This document shows positions 47,216 to 55,135 of a stretch of 64,000 bases of DNA, piece after piece. Within the stretch, counting starts at the first letter, position 1; each line of letters begins with the position of its first letter. The DNA lies in contig NZ_LT963430.1 in the NCBI RefSeq assembly GCF_900199405.1, positions 1,457,605 to 1,521,604 on the forward strand, given 5' to 3'. The position numbers and the translations under genes were made by a program. Source of the DNA: Beduinella massiliensis. GTDB lineage: Bacteria; Bacillota; Clostridia; Christensenellales; Aristaeellaceae. The notes below the pieces were generated by a model, which worked only from the letters and a program-made list of their open reading frames with translations, did not search any database and was not told the DNA's origin.

Positions 47216-47258
47216 AAAAAGACCTCCGTTCGCATCTGCGGCGTTTTTTGCTACGCCC

Positions 47259-47287
47259 AGTATAGCGGAAGGAGGCCTAAATTGCAA
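47259..47287 (-). promoter_or_regulatory. Promoter of the GH125 gene
   Basis: On the minus strand TTGCAA (47287-47282), 17 bp, TATACT (47264-47259). Confidence 0.65.
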
Positions 47288-47292
47288 GCGTT

Positions 47293-48141
47293 CTATAGGC
47301 CGGCGTTTCTGCGCCGCAGGAGCAGCGCACACACCGCCAGAAGTCCAACTCCGCAGCCGGTCAGCACGAGCGCGTGACCGGCTGCAGGCATGACGAAGTC
47401 CCCGTAGCGGTACGCGCAGCCCAACTCCAGATTGAACAGGTCCTTCACGGCCTGCGGCCAGCCGTCGAGTTGCGGGGTGAGCAGCAGCTTGCGCAGCAGC
47501 ACCGCGCCGTGGGAGAGCGGGAAAAAGCGGATAAACGCCTGTACGCCCGACGGGAGCACGCCGATGGGGACGTACATGCCCATCAAAAACCCGATCAGCG
47601 TGCCAAGCAGCGTCTGCAGCGCCCCATAGGAAGAGGTGGTACGCAGGAACAGCGCGAAGCACAGAGCAGCTGCGGCGCTGCATAGGACGCTGGCCGCCGC
47701 AGCCGGTAAAGCCGCCAACCAGGTGGAAGGACTGAGCAGCAGTCCATCCGCGGCGTACAGATAGACCGCTCCAAAGACCGCGCACAGCGCCGTCATGAGC
47801 AGCCCCGCACCGAAGGCGCCGCCCGCGTACCCCGCCGCCAGGCGCAGTCGCGTGAGCGGGGAGGCCGCGAAGTCCGAAAGGATACGGCGCTTGCGGTCAT
47901 CTACGAGCTGCGAGAGCGCGCCGAAGGTGGAAGTGACGCTGGTAACGCTCAGCAGACCGGCGATCATCCATACGTCCATCAGGGCCTTTGCACCGGGAAG
48001 CGGCGGCAGGCTGTCCACCAGCGAGCGGGAGAGGAACAGCGCGTACAGCAGCAGCACGATCAGCGGCGAGAGCATGGAGAAGAAGAGTCCCACGCGGTCG
48101 CGCAGGTAGAGCAGGATGTTACGCTTTAGCAGGAGCAGCAT
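47293..48141 (-). CDS. ABC-2 type transporter permease
   Basis: A 282-residue membrane protein with six predicted helices and the ABC-2 (DrrB/YadH-like) pattern: basic N-terminus '[37 protein letters not shown]', then an extracellular loop and '[37 protein letters not shown]'. It overlaps the ATPase gene by 23 bp and is the last gene of the LytTR cassette. It would export a drug, peptide or lipid; the substrate is unknown. GGAGGCG precedes the ATG. Confidence 0.85.
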   Translation of the reverse strand: MLLLLKRNILLYLRDRVGLFFSMLSPLIVLLLYALFLSRSLVDSLPPLPGAKALMDVWMIAGLLSVTSVTSTFGALSQLVDDRKRRILSDFAASPLTRLRLAAGYAGGAFGAGLLMTALCAVFGAVYLYAADGLLLSPSTWLAALPAAAASVLCSAAAALCFALFLRTTSSYGALQTLLGTLIGFLMGMYVPIGVLPSGVQAFIRFFPLSHGAVLLRKLLLTPQLDGWPQAVKDLFNLELGCAYRYGDFVMPAAGHALVLTGCGVGLLAVCALLLRRRNAGL

Positions 48142-49054
48142 CGTACTTCGCCTCCTCTCCCTCGATCAGATGCACAAAGGCGTCGTCCAGCGTGCCGGAG
48201 CTGACCTCAAACGCGGACAGCAGCGGCCGTAGCGCTTGAAGCAGCGGAATAGCGCAGAGCGTGCTGGAAAGCTCCAGCCGGAGCGCCCGGCCGCACGTCT
48301 CAAAGCGCAGATTCCTTTCGCGAAGGACGCTTTGAAGCGCTTCTCCGTCGTTCGGGTAAAGCACAAGCGCATCCTTGGCATAGCGCGAACGAAGTGCTTG
48401 GGGCGTACCCTCGGCTATGATACGGCCGCGGCAGATGACGCTGACCGCGTCTGCCTGCGCGGCCTCCTCCATGTAGTGCGTGGTGAGCAGCACGGTCATG
48501 CCGCGCTCTCGCTGCAGCGCACGCACCGCTTCCCAGACCGCTCCGCGGGATTGGGGATCGAGACCGGTGGTCGGCTCGTCGAGGATGAGCAGGGAGGGCG
48601 CGGCGACCAGCGCACGGGCGATGTCCGCGCGCCGCCGCTGCCCGCCGGAGAGGCGCTCGTAGCGGCGGGACAGGAGATCTGTGATGCCGACGGCCGCCGC
48701 CGCGTCCCGTACGGCGAGCGCGAGCGCCCGGCCGTGCAGACCGTAGAGCCCGCCGCGGCACCGAAGATTTTCCTCGACGGTCAGCAGGTCGTCGAGCACG
48801 CTCTGCTGAAAGACGATGCCGATTGCGCGGCGGATAGCGTCGTCCTCCCGGCCGAGCGCATGCCCCGCCACGAAGACGCTACCTGCGCTCGGGGCGAGCA
48901 ATGTAGACAGGACGGAAAGCGTCGTGGACTTTCCCGCGCCGTTGGGCCCTAAGAATGCGAAGAGCGCTCCTTGTGGTACGTGCAGGTCGATACCGCGTAC
49001 AGCCTCCAGTGCGCCGTAGCGCACGCGCAGGCCGCTTATGTCAATCGCGTTCAT
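48119..49054 (-). CDS. ABC transporter ATPase (ABC-2/DrrA type)
   Basis: A 311-residue ATPase. Walker A is GPNGAGKS, the signature is LSGGQRRRADIARAL, and Walker B is LLILDEPTTGLD followed by the H-loop TTHYMEEA. The C-terminal DrrA-like extension is present. The ATG at 49054 has GGGGGGAAAG upstream and overlaps the DUF3021 gene by 14 bp; a longer reading to 49114 is unsupported. It pairs with the permease that follows. Confidence 0.9.
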   Translation of the reverse strand: MNAIDISGLRVRYGALEAVRGIDLHVPQGALFAFLGPNGAGKSTTLSVLSTLLAPSAGSVFVAGHALGREDDAIRRAIGIVFQQSVLDDLLTVEENLRCRGGLYGLHGRALALAVRDAAAAVGITDLLSRRYERLSGGQRRRADIARALVAAPSLLILDEPTTGLDPQSRGAVWEAVRALQRERGMTVLLTTHYMEEAAQADAVSVICRGRIIAEGTPQALRSRYAKDALVLYPNDGEALQSVLRERNLRFETCGRALRLELSSTLCAIPLLQALRPLLSAFEVSSGTLDDAFVHLIEGEEAKYDAAPAKA

Positions 49055-49466
49055 GGCTTTCCCCCCGCTTTTTCTGAATTTCGTCGTTGATAGCCTTTGC
49101 GTCCCGGCTCGCATGCCAGAAAAAGAAGCCGTAAACGCTCAGGGTCACGATCAAAACGACCGGTAAAACCATCAAAAGCGTAAACAGGTTCAGCTCGAAC
49201 AGCCCGAAGAGCCTGCCCAGCAGGAAAACGCAGAGGAGCACGTCCGCCAATCCGACCAGGATTTGACCCGCCATGCTCTTAACCGGCAGGCGGTCGGTAA
49301 AGAACATGACGCACTGAATGGCTGTGTTCATGCCCAGCAGGTACAAAAGCGCGGCGGGAGAAAAATGCAGGTAAGGCACGGGCAGTGGCAGTAGGCAGGC
49401 AATCGAAAGCACGAGGACGAGCACCGTGTAGGACACACAGACACGGATAAAATAGTCTTTAAACAT
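49041..49466 (-). CDS. DUF3021-family membrane protein
   Basis: A 141-residue protein with four transmembrane helices ('YTVLVLVLSIACLLPL', 'ALLYLLGMNTAIQCVMFF', 'MAGQILVGLADVLLCVFLL', 'LFTLLMVLPVVLIVTLSVYGFFFW'). DUF3021 proteins typically follow a LytTR regulator and precede an ABC exporter, as here, and may sense membrane stress or control the regulator. Function is not established. It starts 6 bp downstream of the LytTR gene. Confidence 0.83.
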   Translation of the reverse strand: MFKDYFIRVCVSYTVLVLVLSIACLLPLPVPYLHFSPAALLYLLGMNTAIQCVMFFTDRLPVKSMAGQILVGLADVLLCVFLLGRLFGLFELNLFTLLMVLPVVLIVTLSVYGFFFWHASRDAKAINDEIQKKRGESHERD

Positions 49467-49472
49467 AACGAC

Positions 49473-49916
49473 CTATCCTTTCAGCCCGAAGCGTTGCTTG
49501 ACGGCGGGCACGTAGTGGCGCGTGACGACGATGCGCTCGCCGTTTTGCAGCGTCGCCTCCAGACGCCCGTTGTACAGCGCGCGCACGCTTTGTATGCGCT
49601 GCGTATTCAGAATGCAATTCTTTGCACAGCGCACGAACGCCGTGTGTTTGAGTTGGTTTTCAAGCTCGTACAGCCGCAGGTCACATTCCCAGACATCGCT
49701 TTCGACGTAAAGAAATGTGCGGTCATCCACCGATTCGACGTAAAAGATGTCCTCCAGGGCGATTTGCATCAGATTGCCTTCCCTGCGCGCGGTGATGGAA
49801 AAGCCGTAAAGGCGGATTTGCTCGAGCAGGGCCTTCAGCCTGTCGTCTATCAGCGCGCAGCGTATGATGATTTCCGTCTCCCGTATATCCAAGTTTTGCT
49901 CAACCGTCAGCTTCAT
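49473..49916 (-). CDS. LytTR-family DNA-binding regulator
   Basis: A 147-residue stand-alone LytTR protein without receiver domain. The C-terminal residues about 45-145 are the LytTR beta fold ('EDIFYVESVDDRTFLYVESDVWECDLRLYELENQL' and 'FVRCAKNCILNTQRIQSVRALYNGRLEATLQNGERIVVTRHYVPAVKQRFG'). Such proteins bind paired direct repeats. The gene has its own weak promoter (49935-49963) with a matching direct repeat just upstream, so it probably autoregulates the LytTR-DUF3021-ABC cassette. Confidence 0.88.
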   Translation of the reverse strand: MKLTVEQNLDIRETEIIIRCALIDDRLKALLEQIRLYGFSITARREGNLMQIALEDIFYVESVDDRTFLYVESDVWECDLRLYELENQLKHTAFVRCAKNCILNTQRIQSVRALYNGRLEATLQNGERIVVTRHYVPAVKQRFGLKG

Positions 49917-49934
49917 GCGCTCACCTCACGAAAA

Positions 49935-49963
49935 AGGATAGCATATGCGGCCTGCGAGCGCAA
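49935..49963 (-). promoter_or_regulatory. Promoter of the LytTR cassette
   Basis: On the minus strand TTGCGC (49963-49958), 17 bp, TATCCT (49940-49935). Both hexamers are weak, as expected for an activator-dependent promoter. Confidence 0.5.
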
Positions 49964-49973
49964 GGTGGTCGCG

Positions 49974-50005
49974 GGCAAGCTGCACGAAACCTACGGCAAG
50001 CTGCA
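49974..50005 (-). promoter_or_regulatory. Candidate LytTR operator (direct repeat)
   Basis: Two identical 11-bp copies, GGCAAGCTGCA on the plus strand (49974-49984 and 49995-50005), are 21 bp apart start to start, two helical turns. They lie 11-42 bp upstream of the -35 box of the LytTR gene. Confidence 0.5.
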
Positions 50006-50089
50006 ATGCGCTGCCTTGAACGAATCGAAAAGAAATAAAAGAGTGGAGCAAGAAATTTTAAAATATGGGTTAGAAACGAGAAATATGGA

Positions 50090-50125
50090 GAACAAAAAGA
50101 AAAAGAACGGGCGTAAACCCGTTCT
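50090..50125 (-). terminator. Terminator of the metNIQ operon
   Basis: On the minus strand AGAACGGG and CCCGTTCT form an 8-bp stem (50104-50111 and 50118-50125), followed by a T-rich tail (TTTTCTTTTTGTT). Confidence 0.85.
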
Positions 50126-50141
50126 GGTGGAGAAGATTGAA

Positions 50142-50930
50142 TTAAAAGGCGGCGATGACCGATCCCTTGTAGTTTTCGTCGATGAAGGTCTTGATCGCGT
50201 CGCTTTGCAGAACTTCCTTCAGCGCGAGGACAAAGCCAGCGTTTTCGTTGCCTTCCTTGACGACCACGACGTTCAGGTAGGGGGAGGAGCCGTCCTCGAT
50301 GGCGACGGAGTCGCTTACCGGGTTCAGGCCGGCGGCCAGCGCGTAGTTGCCGTTGATGACCGCAAACTCCACGTCCGGCAGCATGAGCGGAAGCTGCGCG
50401 GCCTCGACCTCGAGGATGTTCACGTTATGTGGGTTCTCCACGATGTCCAGCTTGGTGGCGGTGATGCCGGCCTCTTCCTTCAAGGTGAGGACGCCCTGCT
50501 TTTCGAGCAGCAGCAGCGCGCGGGCTTCATTGGTCGGGTCGTTGGGCACGGCGATGGTCGCGCCGTCCTTCAGGGCTTCAAGGGTGTCGCCCTTGCCAGC
50601 GAAGACGGCCATCGGCTCCACGTGCACGCCGAAGGCGCTCACCAGGTGCGTGCCGTTCTGCGCGTTGAAATCGTCCAGATAGGGCTGGTGCTGGAAGTAG
50701 TTCGCGTCGAGTTCTCCGGATTCGGTGGTGGTGTTAGGCAGAATGTAGTCGGTGAACTCCACGACCTCCAGGTCGTATCCCTTTTCGAGCAGCGCGGCCT
50801 TCGCGGCGGTGAGGATTTCGGCATGCGGAGAGGGGGAAGCGCCGACGCGAATCTTTTCGGCGGCGAAGGCGAAACTGGAAAGGCTGAACGTGAGCGCAAG
50901 GGCGAGGACGAGCGAAAGCAGCTTTTTCAT
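50142..50930 (-). CDS. metQ: MetQ/NlpA-family methionine-binding protein
   Basis: A 262-residue extracytoplasmic binding protein for L-methionine. The N-terminus MKKLLSLVLALALTFSLSS is a signal peptide with a site in AFAAE. There is no Cys at the cleavage site, so unlike most MetQ proteins it does not look like a lipoprotein. The family motifs are 'RVGASPSPHAEIL', 'LDANYFQHQPYLDDFN' and 'PNDPTNEARALLLLEKQGVLTL'. The start at 50930 has AAGGAGTG upstream. It is the third gene of the metNIQ operon. Confidence 0.92.
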   Translation of the reverse strand: MKKLLSLVLALALTFSLSSFAFAAEKIRVGASPSPHAEILTAAKAALLEKGYDLEVVEFTDYILPNTTTESGELDANYFQHQPYLDDFNAQNGTHLVSAFGVHVEPMAVFAGKGDTLEALKDGATIAVPNDPTNEARALLLLEKQGVLTLKEEAGITATKLDIVENPHNVNILEVEAAQLPLMLPDVEFAVINGNYALAAGLNPVSDSVAIEDGSSPYLNVVVVKEGNENAGFVLALKEVLQSDAIKTFIDENYKGSVIAAF

Positions 50931-50983
50931 AGGGGTACACTCCTTCTTTTCTATCGATTTTGCCGTATTGAGACGCCGATGGC

Positions 50984-51646
50984 TCACTTTAACCGGTGAT
51001 CCACCAGGCGGGAACCCCGCGTGCCGATCAGCTGGACGATCTGCACCAGCAGCACCAGCACGACCACGACGATGAGCAGAATGTCGGTCTTGTAGCGATA
51101 GTAGCCGTAATTGATCGCCAGCGCGCCCAGGCCGCCGCCGCCGATCGCACCGGCCATGGCGGAATAGCCCAAAATGTTGGTGGTCGCGGTGGCGGCCCCG
51201 CTGATGAGGGAGGGCATGGCCTCCGGGATCATCACCTTGAGCACGATGTGCAGCCGGGTTGCGCCCATGGACTGCGCCGCTTCGATGACGCCGCGGTCGA
51301 TCTCCTTAAGCGAAGTTTCAACCGTTCGGGCGACATAGGGAAAGGCAGCGATGGTCAGCGGCATGATGGTCGCCTTGGAACCGATGGCCGAACCCATGAT
51401 CGCGCGGGTGATGGGGATGACCGCGATCATCAGGATCAGGAAAGGAACCGAACGCAGCACGTTGATGATCGTGCCCAGAACGTGGTTTAAGGGCGCGTTC
51501 GGCAGGATGTGATCCTTTTCGGTCGCCACCAGCAGAACGCCGAGCGGAAGACCGATGAGGTAGGAGAGCAGCGTGGAAAAGAGCACCATATAAAACGTTT
51601 CCCAAAGCCCGTTACCGATCATGGACAATAGTTGCTGCCAAGTCAT
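50984..51646 (-). CDS. metI: MetI methionine ABC transporter permease
   Basis: A 220-residue permease with five helices and the EAA motif 'VIEAAQSMGATRLHIVLKVMIPEAMPSLISG' typical of MetI. The N-terminus 'MTWQQLLSMIGNGLWETFYMV' is standard. AGGAGGTG lies 8 bp before the ATG at 51646. The gene overlaps metN by 35 bp, so the two are translationally coupled. It forms a homodimer in the membrane with MetN dimer beneath. Confidence 0.93.
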   Translation of the reverse strand: MTWQQLLSMIGNGLWETFYMVLFSTLLSYLIGLPLGVLLVATEKDHILPNAPLNHVLGTIINVLRSVPFLILMIAVIPITRAIMGSAIGSKATIMPLTIAAFPYVARTVETSLKEIDRGVIEAAQSMGATRLHIVLKVMIPEAMPSLISGAATATTNILGYSAMAGAIGGGGLGALAINYGYYRYKTDILLIVVVVLVLLVQIVQLIGTRGSRLVDHRLK

Positions 51647-52670
51647 CCGCGCTCACCTCCTCGAGGGTAATTTGCTGGCCCTTCAGGTATTCGACCGCGC
51701 GCTTTGCGCCGTCCTCGTCCGTGGGCAGTTCCACGAGCATCTGCCCGCGCTGCTGGCCTGCGACCGACTGAATGTTTGCCGAGAGAATGTTGACCGGCAC
51801 GCCGCAGGCGAGGATCATGCCCGCAATAACCGGCTCGTACGTGCGGTTGTCGTCAAAGATCAGGCGCAGGCAGCGCTTTCCGGGCGGCAGCTCTTCTTCG
51901 CTCGTCGTGCGGAACAGGCGCTTGGCCGCCGCGGTACGGGGATTGGCGAACACCTCGCGGACGTTGCCCTTTTCCGCGATCCGGCCGCCGTCGATGATCG
52001 CGACGCGCGTGCAGACCTGGCGGATGACCGCCATTTCGTGCGTGATAATGACGATCGTGATGCCCAGGCGCTTGTTGATGTCCTGCAAAAGCGAGAGGAT
52101 GGCCTGCGTGGTCATCGGATCCAGGGCGCTGGTGGCTTCGTCGCACAGCAGCACCTTCGGGTCGGTAGCGAGCGCGCGGGCGATGGCGACGCGTTGGCGC
52201 TGACCGCCGGAGAGCTGCGCGGGGTAGGCATCCGCCTTTTCCGCAAGCCCGACGATTTCGAGCAGCTCCTTTGCGCGTTTTTGGGCCTGCGCCTTAGGCA
52301 CGCCGCTGATCTCCATCGGGAAACAGACGTTGCGAAGGACCGTCCGCTGCATCAGCAGGTTGAACTGCTGAAAGATCATGGCCACCGTCCGGCGCATCTT
52401 GCGCAGCTCTTTTTCGTTCATGGTGAGGATGTTCTCGCCGTCGATGAGGATGCGGCCCTCCGTCGGAGCGTCCAGACGGTTGATGCATCGGATCAGCGTG
52501 GACTTGCCCGCGCCGCTCATGCCGATGATGCCGTAAATATCTCCCTTGTGGATCGAAAGGTCGATGCCGTCCAGCGCGATGACATCGCCGGCCTGCGAAG
52601 GATAGACCTTTCTGACGCCCTGAATCTCGATCATGATGGGACTCAAAGACGCCTCCTGCTTGCTTGCCAT
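51612..52670 (-). CDS. metN: MetN methionine ABC transporter ATPase
   Basis: A 352-residue ATPase with Walker A GMSGAGKS, signature LSGGQRQRVAIARAL, Walker B VLLCDEATSALD and H-loop ITHEMA. The C-terminal NIL domain (about residues 270-350), which gives feedback inhibition by methionine, is present ('ILSANIQSVAGQQRGQMLVELP'). The ATG at 52670 has GGGAG upstream; a later ATG at 52634 would match shorter homologues. It heads the metNIQ operon. Confidence 0.94.
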   Translation of the reverse strand: MASKQEASLSPIMIEIQGVRKVYPSQAGDVIALDGIDLSIHKGDIYGIIGMSGAGKSTLIRCINRLDAPTEGRILIDGENILTMNEKELRKMRRTVAMIFQQFNLLMQRTVLRNVCFPMEISGVPKAQAQKRAKELLEIVGLAEKADAYPAQLSGGQRQRVAIARALATDPKVLLCDEATSALDPMTTQAILSLLQDINKRLGITIVIITHEMAVIRQVCTRVAIIDGGRIAEKGNVREVFANPRTAAAKRLFRTTSEEELPPGKRCLRLIFDDNRTYEPVIAGMILACGVPVNILSANIQSVAGQQRGQMLVELPTDEDGAKRAVEYLKGQQITLEEVSADDLAATIVHDR

Positions 52671-52716
52671 GTGCTCAACTCCCTGTGCTTTTGCTCGGCT
52701 GCGGTGGATGGGCATT

Positions 52717-52749
52717 ATGCTACACCACGTCTTTGCGGGTTGTCAACCC
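52717..52749 (-). promoter_or_regulatory. Promoter of metNIQ with a palindrome at -35
   Basis: On the minus strand TTGACA (52746-52741), 18 bp, TAGCAT (52722-52717). The 13-bp palindrome GGGTTG-T-CAACCC (52737-52749) covers the -35 box and could be an operator. I saw no S-box or T-box. Confidence 0.6.
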
Positions 52750-52837
52750 CTGAAATTGCAAAAAAGTGGTTCGTGAGGCGTTGATTTAGTCGCTCCGCAA
52801 ACCCTGCTTCTATTTAAGGCGCAGAGAAAGAAACGCA

Positions 52838-52905
52838 TAAAAATTTTAGAAAAATTTTAAAATCGCTCGTTCCCGGTTGACAGGCGCGCCGGTGGATGCT
52901 AAACT
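52838..52905 (+). promoter_or_regulatory. Strong promoter of the 28-codon ORF with AT-rich upstream tract
   Basis: TTGACA (52877-52882), 17 bp, TAAACT (52900-52905) with an extended -10 TG. An A/T tract with two AAAATTTT blocks (52838-52863) lies just upstream and resembles an UP element. Confidence 0.7.
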
Positions 52906-52937
52906 AAAGCAAAGCAAGCCGAAGGGAGGACGAATCC

Positions 52938-53024
52938 ATGCGCTTTAACGTTCACTCGATGCGAATGTTCCTGATGTGCGCGGAGATGTCCGACGCACTT
53001 TTTGGCTTGCACAGGAACGCATAA
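52938..53024 (+). CDS. 28-residue ORF, possible leader peptide or small protein
   Basis: An ATG at 52938 is preceded by GGGAGG (52924-52929) at 8 bp. It encodes 28 residues starting MRFNVHSMRMFLM, five of them Met (residues 1, 8, 10, 13, 17), with a hydrophobic middle, and ends in TAA 21 bp before a strong terminator. It is the only translated element of a transcript of about 170 nt driven by a strong promoter. It could be a small protein or an attenuation leader for the downstream genes. The Met content is notable beside the divergent metNIQ operon, but no homologue is known to me. Confidence 0.45.
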   Translation: MRFNVHSMRMFLMCAEMSDALFGLHRNA

Positions 53025-53044
53025 TAGGCTTTGATGCATTATTC

Positions 53045-53082
53045 AAGCCCGTTTCGCCACTGTGCGAAGCGGGCTTTTCTTT
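53045..53082 (+). terminator. Strong intrinsic terminator after the 28-codon ORF
   Basis: A 13-bp stem (53045-53057 and 53064-53076, one G-U pair) with a 6-nt loop, followed by TTTTCTTTA. Confidence 0.85.
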
Positions 53083-53111
53083 ATCCCGAACCGATTGAAA
53101 GGATGAGTCGA

Positions 53112-53294
53112 ATGTCGAATCCGCTGATTACGCTGCTCCTGGCGCTAACGGGGCTTTTGTTCTGCCGGTGCGATGATGTCCGGGCTTTTGCGGATCGCCG
53201 CCTCTTCGACGGGCGCTTCGTCCCGCAGGCCGCCGCCTCCGTTGAGGGGAACGTGATCCTGAATGCGCGAATGCGCCGCATGGGCCGAATGTGA
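53112..53294 (+). CDS. Small secreted or membrane protein, unknown
   Basis: A 60-residue ORF starting MSNPLITLLLALTGLLFCRC: a hydrophobic helix that could be a signal peptide or anchor, then a short polar, Arg-rich tail. GAAAGG (53097-53102) is 9 bp from the ATG at 53112; a second ATG at 53103 abuts it. No family recognised. It ends 20 bp before the YdcF start, with the start region of that gene overlapping, so the two may be coupled. Confidence 0.45.
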   Translation: MSNPLITLLLALTGLLFCRCDDVRAFADRRLFDGRFVPQAAASVEGNVILNARMRRMGRM

Positions 53295-53314
53295 CGGGGA
53301 GAGGAGAATTGCGC

Positions 53315-53908
53315 TTGCGTTATGTTCAGGAGATCACGGACTTTATCTTCGTGCGCCATGCGCCGCGACCGGTAGACATCGCTTTTCTGCCCGGCAGTCC
53401 CTATGCGGAAACCGCCCTTCAGGGCGCGCGCATGTATCGGGAGGGCTACGCGCCGCTGCTGCTTCCCTCGGGGCGGTTCAGCGTGACGCTGGGGCGCTTT
53501 CCGGGGCCGCAGTCGCGGGCGGCGGAATATCCGGGCCCTTATGAGAGCGAATGGGTGTTTTACCGCGACGTGCTGATGCGCGGCGGCGTTCCAGAGCACG
53601 CCATTCTGCGGGAGGATCAGGCGACCTACACGTATGAAAACGCGATCTATTCGCGCCGGGTGACCGATGCGTTGGGCATTGAGGTGCGCAGCGCGATGAT
53701 CTGCTGCAAGGAGCAGCATGCCCGCCGCGCGCTCATGTACTACGAGACGCTGTATCCGGACGCGGAATTCATCGTCTGCCCGGTCAGCGCACAGGGGATT
53801 ACGCGCGACAACTGGACCAAGACGGAAGCGGGCATCGACGCGGTGCTGGACGAGCTCGCGCGATGCGGTGGGCAGTTTCACGCCATTTTAAAGGAAAAGC
53901 TTCTATAA
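53315..53908 (+). CDS. YdcF-family protein (DUF218)
   Basis: A 197-residue protein with the DUF218 fold. 'RPVDIAFLPGSPYAETALQGARMYREG' matches the first motif, 'VLMRGGVPEHAILREDQATYTYENAIYS' the second (E-x-x-S-x-x-T-x-E-N pattern), and 'MICCKEQHARRALMYYETLYPDAEF' the third. Unlike SanA/ElyC relatives it has no membrane segment. Start choice is uncertain: TTG at 53315 has AGGAG 8 bp upstream; TTG 53309 and GTG 53291 are alternatives. Function in envelope or metabolism is unknown. Confidence 0.72.
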   Translation: MRYVQEITDFIFVRHAPRPVDIAFLPGSPYAETALQGARMYREGYAPLLLPSGRFSVTLGRFPGPQSRAAEYPGPYESEWVFYRDVLMRGGVPEHAILREDQATYTYENAIYSRRVTDALGIEVRSAMICCKEQHARRALMYYETLYPDAEFIVCPVSAQGITRDNWTKTEAGIDAVLDELARCGGQFHAILKEKLL

Positions 53909-53916
53909 TATAGGGT

Positions 53917-53951
53917 AAGCCGCCTCTGCATTTTGCAAAGACGGCTTTTTG
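53917..53951 (+). terminator. Terminator of the YdcF gene
   Basis: AAGCCG (53917-53922) pairs with CGGCTT (53942-53947), with an inner TGCA/TGCA stem, followed by TTTTTG. Confidence 0.75.
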
Positions 53952-53966
53952 TCCGCGATCTGAATG

Positions 53967-54968
53967 TCAGGCCTTTCGGATGGCGATAAAGAGCGCTCCG
54001 TCCTTCGCGCTGGCGTCGATGTGGATGGGAAAGGCATAGTCGTTCTGAAAGATCAGGTCGAGCTTTTCGTTGCCGACCGCCGCGTCCACGCCGTGAGGCA
54101 CATAGCTCGCCCCGCCGGGACCGTGCGGACGGCGGTGGATGATGGTAATCCCGTCCCAGAGCTGAAGCAGCACGTTGTAAAGGGTGGTGGAAACCTGGCA
54201 GGTGCCGCCGCCATAGCCGGGCATCGTGGTGCCGTCGATCAATACAGGGGCGGCCTGATAGCCGCGGGCTTTTTTGTAGGGGCCGGCAATGCCGTTGAAG
54301 GAAAAGGACTGTCCAGGTTCCATGTCGATGGAGATGTAGTCGCAGGCTACGTCGATATTGACCATGCGCCCTTTGTTCAGCTCGGTCTGCTTGACCTTAT
54401 AGAAGCTGGTGAAGGCGGCGAGAATGTCGCCGCTTTCGGCATATTCGGCGCTGGGTGCGATGGGTTCCAGGTTTTCGATGGCCGAGGCGGGCAGATAGCC
54501 GATCTTGCGCTGATAGGGGATGACGATCCAGCCGTCCTCGATGTACCAAAAGGAGATGCGGCTGCCGGGGGTCACGGTGCACAGGGCCTCTGCGGTGGAA
54601 TCCATCGCCGCATAAACGGGCGATTCCGTCTTCACTGTCGCCACCTGGGTGTGCAGCACGGCGCCATAGGGCGGCGTGTTTTCCGGATCCAACGGTTTAA
54701 TGTCCGTGACGTTTTGGCGTTTGACGTAGCCCTCGCCTTTGTCTTCGCTATAAATATGGAGCCATTCAGGCGAGTAATCGATGATGCCGACGCGCTCTTT
54801 TTCCTTCAGGACGCCGACCGCGGCGCTTTCCGCGCTTTCCGCCTCGCGCAGCGTGAGGCTTTTGAGGGTTACGCCGGTGTAGAGAATCTCCGGCGCGGCA
54901 AGGGCCGAAGGGGTTAGGCAACCAAGCAGGAGCGACAGCGCGAGTAAAAGAATGAAAAATCGTTTCAC
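53967..54968 (-). CDS. VanW-family protein with SH3-like domains
   Basis: A 333-residue secreted or membrane-anchored protein. The N-terminus 'MKRFFILLLALSLLLGCLTPSALA' is a signal sequence; the LLGC segment is a plausible lipobox. Two SH3b-like domains follow (about residues 35-95 and 105-165), then the VanW domain with its 'GGGTCQVSTTLYN' signature near residue 255. VanW proteins act in cell wall processes with unknown chemistry. It starts with a GTG at 54968, with AGGAGG upstream. Confidence 0.88.
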   Translation of the reverse strand: MKRFFILLLALSLLLGCLTPSALAAPEILYTGVTLKSLTLREAESAESAAVGVLKEKERVGIIDYSPEWLHIYSEDKGEGYVKRQNVTDIKPLDPENTPPYGAVLHTQVATVKTESPVYAAMDSTAEALCTVTPGSRISFWYIEDGWIVIPYQRKIGYLPASAIENLEPIAPSAEYAESGDILAAFTSFYKVKQTELNKGRMVNIDVACDYISIDMEPGQSFSFNGIAGPYKKARGYQAAPVLIDGTTMPGYGGGTCQVSTTLYNVLLQLWDGITIIHRRPHGPGGASYVPHGVDAAVGNEKLDLIFQNDYAFPIHIDASAKDGALFIAIRKA

Positions 54969-55030
54969 GAAAAGCCTCCTATATAATACGAAGAGACGGC
55001 ATCCTGCCGGAGAATACGGAATGTCATTTT

Positions 55031-55060
55031 ATTATATCATTTCATGCGGGAGAAGATCAA
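55031..55060 (-). promoter_or_regulatory. Promoter of the VanW gene
   Basis: On the minus strand TTGATC (55060-55055), 18 bp, TATAAT (55036-55031). Confidence 0.7.
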
Positions 55061-55135
55061 GCGCTAAAATGTGAACGTTTGGCATAAGCATGGCGGGAAA
55101 AGGAATTGACCGCTTTGCGGCGGAGGGAGGACGAC

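Noticed and set aside
49494-50999. A 501-codon plus-strand frame crossing the LytTR and metQ genes
   Set aside because: It lies antisense to two well-supported genes and the regulatory gap; no family match.
52671-52937. S-box or T-box riboswitch before metNIQ
   Set aside because: The leader from the mapped promoter to the ATG is only about 40 bp, too short, and no conserved elements are seen.
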